The notes beneath the pieces were generated by a model. It had not been told where the DNA came from and did no database searches. It saw only the letters and a program-made list of their open reading frames with translations. DNA of 17,773 bases, from assembly GCA_023261605.1 (NCBI GenBank), contig JAHFOP010000012.1:1-17773 (forward strand), written 5' to 3'. A program made the position numbers and the translations under genes. Below are positions 15,927 through 17,773 of the stretch, one piece after another. Numbering within the stretch: the first letter of the stretch is position 1; every line of letters starts with the position of its first letter. The stretch is from Candidatus Moraniibacteriota bacterium. GTDB taxonomy: Bacteria; Patescibacteriota; Minisyncoccia; Moranbacterales; UBA2206.

Positions 15927-16733
15927 TTATTTAAATTTTATTTTTTCAAAATCAACCCGTTCAAACACATCTGTCATGCCTCCTATGCCGGCATTGTAAA
16001 TCTTCACCCCTTTTTCTTCTGAAAATTTCTTAATTCTCTCCATTTTCGAAAGATAGGTGTAAAGATTAAACGCAAGCTCCTTATTCGAAGCACTAGCTAA
16101 CACTGGCTTATCTTTATTTTCATAAAAATGAGCCTCGCTTTTGGTCAAAATATGATCAAAATCACAACCAATTAAAAATATTTCTTTGAATCCCATATAG
16201 ACAGCTAAACCTATGGATGAATAGATAACGCCATCCATAAAAGAGAATGATTTTGTAATATCGCCATTAAGCCGTTTCGACCTCAATATGTCCCTACTAG
16301 AATAGCCCAAATAATTCACTTTGTGATCAAGAAATAGATGGTTGTTTTCTATATATTCTTTTGTACCTATTTGAAAAAATAATTCAGCTTTTTCTCCCCT
16401 GAGACACTCATCCATTTTGAAGTAGTAGTTTGCAGGATGGAAATAATCTTCCCTTGGTAATGATTCCAGTGTATCAAAAGGCTCAATGTCACTAAAAAAA
16501 GAAGGGTTTATTTCTTTTAGCTGAGGATGAATAAAAAAATTGTTAACAACGAATGTATATTCATTCTTGAGATTGCTGAGTTTCATCTTATTCAACGATG
16601 ACCCATTACCCAAAACAAAACATCTCTCGCCTTTATATTTGTTTTTGAAAACATTATTTCTCTTGAGTATTTTTGGATACAAAAAATTCTTATTATACAT
16701 CCGCTTCAACAAACGTGTGATTTTTTTGTACAT
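15927..16733 (-). CDS. DUF115/GT42-like Rossmann protein, candidate nonulosonic-acid transferase
   Basis: This 268-residue protein starts with a basic segment, then GERCFVLGNGSSLNKM (35-50), a nucleotide-binding turn like the GNGPSL loop of GT42 sialyltransferases and DUF115/MptE-like proteins. VVNNFFIHP (62-70) matches the position of their NxF motif. A second shared block is SSIGLAVYMGFKEIFLIGCDFDH (172-194, a helix then strand), followed by HFYE (202-205) and KIYNAGIGG (244-252). In GT42 enzymes a histidine after this block is catalytic; H202 is a candidate. DUF115 domains also occur in Maf flagellin glycosyltransferases, which handle pseudaminic acid. Its neighbour one base upstream is pseI, so transfer of CMP-pseudaminate or a related nonulosonate is a reasonable inference. 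Without structure-based alignment, a non-transferase DUF115 role remains possible. Confidence 0.65.
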   Translation of the reverse strand: MYKKITRLLKRMYNKNFLYPKILKRNNVFKNKYKGERCFVLGNGSSLNKMKLSNLKNEYTFVVNNFFIHPQLKEINPSFFSDIEPFDTLESLPREDYFHPANYYFKMDECLRGEKAELFFQIGTKEYIENNHLFLDHKVNYLGYSSRDILRSKRLNGDITKSFSFMDGVIYSSIGLAVYMGFKEIFLIGCDFDHILTKSEAHFYENKDKPVLASASNKELAFNLYTYLSKMERIKKFSEEKGVKIYNAGIGGMTDVFERVDFEKIKFK

Positions 16734-16734
16734 A

Positions 16735-17730
16735 TTATTCTGTCAATGGTTCTCCTGCTTTATAATTTTTGTTAGCCGACTTCTTTAATTGCCCTTCAAA
16801 ATATTTAGGCTCCAATCCAAAACTTGGCCTGATAACTTTAATGTTTTTTTTGGTAAATTTCTCACCTTTTTTAATATCTTTCGATGCGTAAATTGAACGT
16901 TTAAAAATCCGACTATTTCTTTCGGCAGGTAAAACATCATAATTTATTTTCCCCAAAGCCAAAGATGCTCGAGCAGATTCTTCAACTAATAATTTCAACT
17001 CTTCCGGCTCTAAGGAAAAAGCACTGTCTACGCCTCCTTCGGCGCGGCTAAGGCAAAAATGCTTTTCAATGACGCTGACACCCAAAGCCACGGCAGCCAA
17101 TGACACGCCCACCCCCAAGGTGTGATCAGACAAGCCAACTTTGCAATTGAACAATTTCGCCATATGCGGAATTGTCACCAAATTAGTGTCTTCCGGTGTC
17201 GCCGGATAAGTGCTTGTGCATTTTAATAATGTCAGATCATTGCAGCCATTCGCTCGCAAAGTTTTTACGGCTTCATCAATTTCAGATAAGGTTGAAGCGC
17301 CGGTTGACATAATAACAGGCTTACCAATTTTAGCAATATATTTCAATAGTGGAATGTGATTCACTTCAAAGGAAGCAATTTTATAAATCGGATTTCCCAA
17401 TTTTTCCAAAAAATCTACCGCCGTTTCATCAAAAGGCGTTGAAAAACAAATCATTCCACGATTTTTAGCTCTCTCAAAAATTGCGTTATGCCATTCCCAT
17501 GGCGTATGCGCTTCTTGATACAAATCATACAAATCGCGGCTTTTCCATAATGATTTTTTATCAGTTATGGTGTAAACGCCTTTCATTGTTATCGTATCGG
17601 CAGTATAAGTTTGTAGTTTTATAGCATGTGCACCAGCATCAGCTGCAGCATCAACAATTGCCAATGCTCTCTCAAGCGACTGATTATGATTTCCTGACAT
17701 CTCAGCCACAATAAACGGTTTTTTATTCAT
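16735..17730 (-). CDS. pseI: Pseudaminic acid synthase (NeuB family, PseI-type)
   Basis: This 331-residue enzyme condenses phosphoenolpyruvate with a 6-carbon diacetamido-trideoxy sugar to form a nonulosonic acid. The NeuB TIM barrel runs from about 5 to 250: AEMSGNHNQSLERAL (9-23), IKLQTYTADTITM (37-49), FSTPFDE (96-102), KIASFE (117-122), LKCTSTYP (169-176), and SDHT (201-204) and EKHF (222-225), whose histidines match the known metal ligands. The C-terminal SAF (antifreeze-like) domain at about 275-331 carries RSIYASKDIKKGE (278-290) and RPSFGLEP (301-308). The segment LWKSRDLYDLYQEAHTPWEWH (61-81) matches the PseI subgroup rather than sialic-acid NeuB, so pseudaminic acid is the best call, with legionaminic or a related acid less likely. 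Other Pse enzymes (PseB, C, H, G, F) are not in the window; they may lie beyond the right edge, upstream in the same operon. Confidence 0.9.
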   Translation of the reverse strand: MNKKPFIVAEMSGNHNQSLERALAIVDAAADAGAHAIKLQTYTADTITMKGVYTITDKKSLWKSRDLYDLYQEAHTPWEWHNAIFERAKNRGMICFSTPFDETAVDFLEKLGNPIYKIASFEVNHIPLLKYIAKIGKPVIMSTGASTLSEIDEAVKTLRANGCNDLTLLKCTSTYPATPEDTNLVTIPHMAKLFNCKVGLSDHTLGVGVSLAAVALGVSVIEKHFCLSRAEGGVDSAFSLEPEELKLLVEESARASLALGKINYDVLPAERNSRIFKRSIYASKDIKKGEKFTKKNIKVIRPSFGLEPKYFEGQLKKSANKNYKAGEPLTE

Positions 17731-17773
17731 CTTGTTTTTTATAAATAATAAATTCTACACCATTGATAAGTTT
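17723..17773 (-). CDS. Possible 3' end of an upstream reverse-strand gene
   Basis: On the reverse strand one frame is open from the window edge for 16 codons (KLINGVEFIIYKKQDE) and ends at a TAA at 17723-17725, overlapping the pseI start by eight bases. The other two reverse frames contain stops within this stretch. The overlap style matches the rest of this operon, and the peptide (short hydrophobic strand followed by a charged tail) looks like a plausible protein C-terminus. The piece is too short to assign. Another nonulosonate pathway enzyme, such as a GNAT-type acetyltransferase, would fit the context, but that is speculation. Confidence 0.4.
   Translation of the reverse strand, partial: KLINGVEFIIYKKQDE

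Noticed and set aside
15897..16733. Shared MYKKI N-termini of the fusion protein and the DUF115-like protein as a duplicated leader
   Set aside because: The similarity is limited to five residues with differing codons and no similarity beyond; chance in lysine-rich, AT-rich genes is the simpler explanation.

Overview
This 17.8 kb window is a gene-dense surface-polysaccharide (glycan) biosynthesis locus from a bacterium with low to moderate GC. Seventeen genes are clear, plus a probable fragment of an eighteenth at the right edge. The longest gap between genes is 15 bases. I see no tRNA, rRNA, transposase, CRISPR array or long repeat. TGA acts as a normal stop (for example at 3022-3024 and 10157-10159), so the code is not one that reassigns TGA. 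The DPM1-type glycosyltransferase paired with a DUF2304 protein, the very tight packing and the near absence of Shine-Dalgarno motifs would fit a Patescibacteria/CPR-type or Bacteroidota-type genome. This placement is a weak inference; the window holds no phylogenetic marker.

Left block (+ strand, 2-7920): a 5'-truncated polyprenyl-phosphate-sugar synthase-like GT2, its DUF2304 membrane partner, GDP-mannose 4,6-dehydratase (gmd) and GDP-L-fucose synthase (fcl). A GT2-GT4-GT2 trio follows, in which the two GT2s are clear paralogues, and then a large GT-C-like membrane protein. This block probably makes GDP-L-fucose and assembles a fucose-containing glycan.

Right block (- strand, 17773-7924, read right to left): the possible tail of an upstream gene, a PseI-type pseudaminic acid synthase, and a small DUF115/GT42-like Rossmann protein that is a good candidate nonulosonic-acid transferase. 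Next come an unusual 765-residue radical SAM/SPASM-like plus polysaccharide pyruvyltransferase fusion, a SAM methyltransferase, a NodB-type deacetylase, a WcaC-like GT4, a GT2, another GT4 and an acyltransferase-3 membrane protein. This block looks like an assembly-and-decoration operon (nonulosonate, pyruvyl, methyl and acyl groups, deacetylation).

The two blocks converge tail to tail with only three bases between stop codons and no visible terminator. Many neighbours overlap or abut (ATGA, TAATG, 8-17 bp overlaps), which suggests two long, translationally coupled operons whose promoters lie outside the window. No Wzx flippase, clear Wzy polymerase, initiating phosphoglycosyltransferase, ABC exporter, GDP-mannose pyrophosphorylase or other Pse-pathway enzyme is visible, so the locus almost certainly continues on both sides. 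The most interesting item is the radical SAM-pyruvyltransferase fusion, followed by the putative nonulosonate transferase beside pseI.
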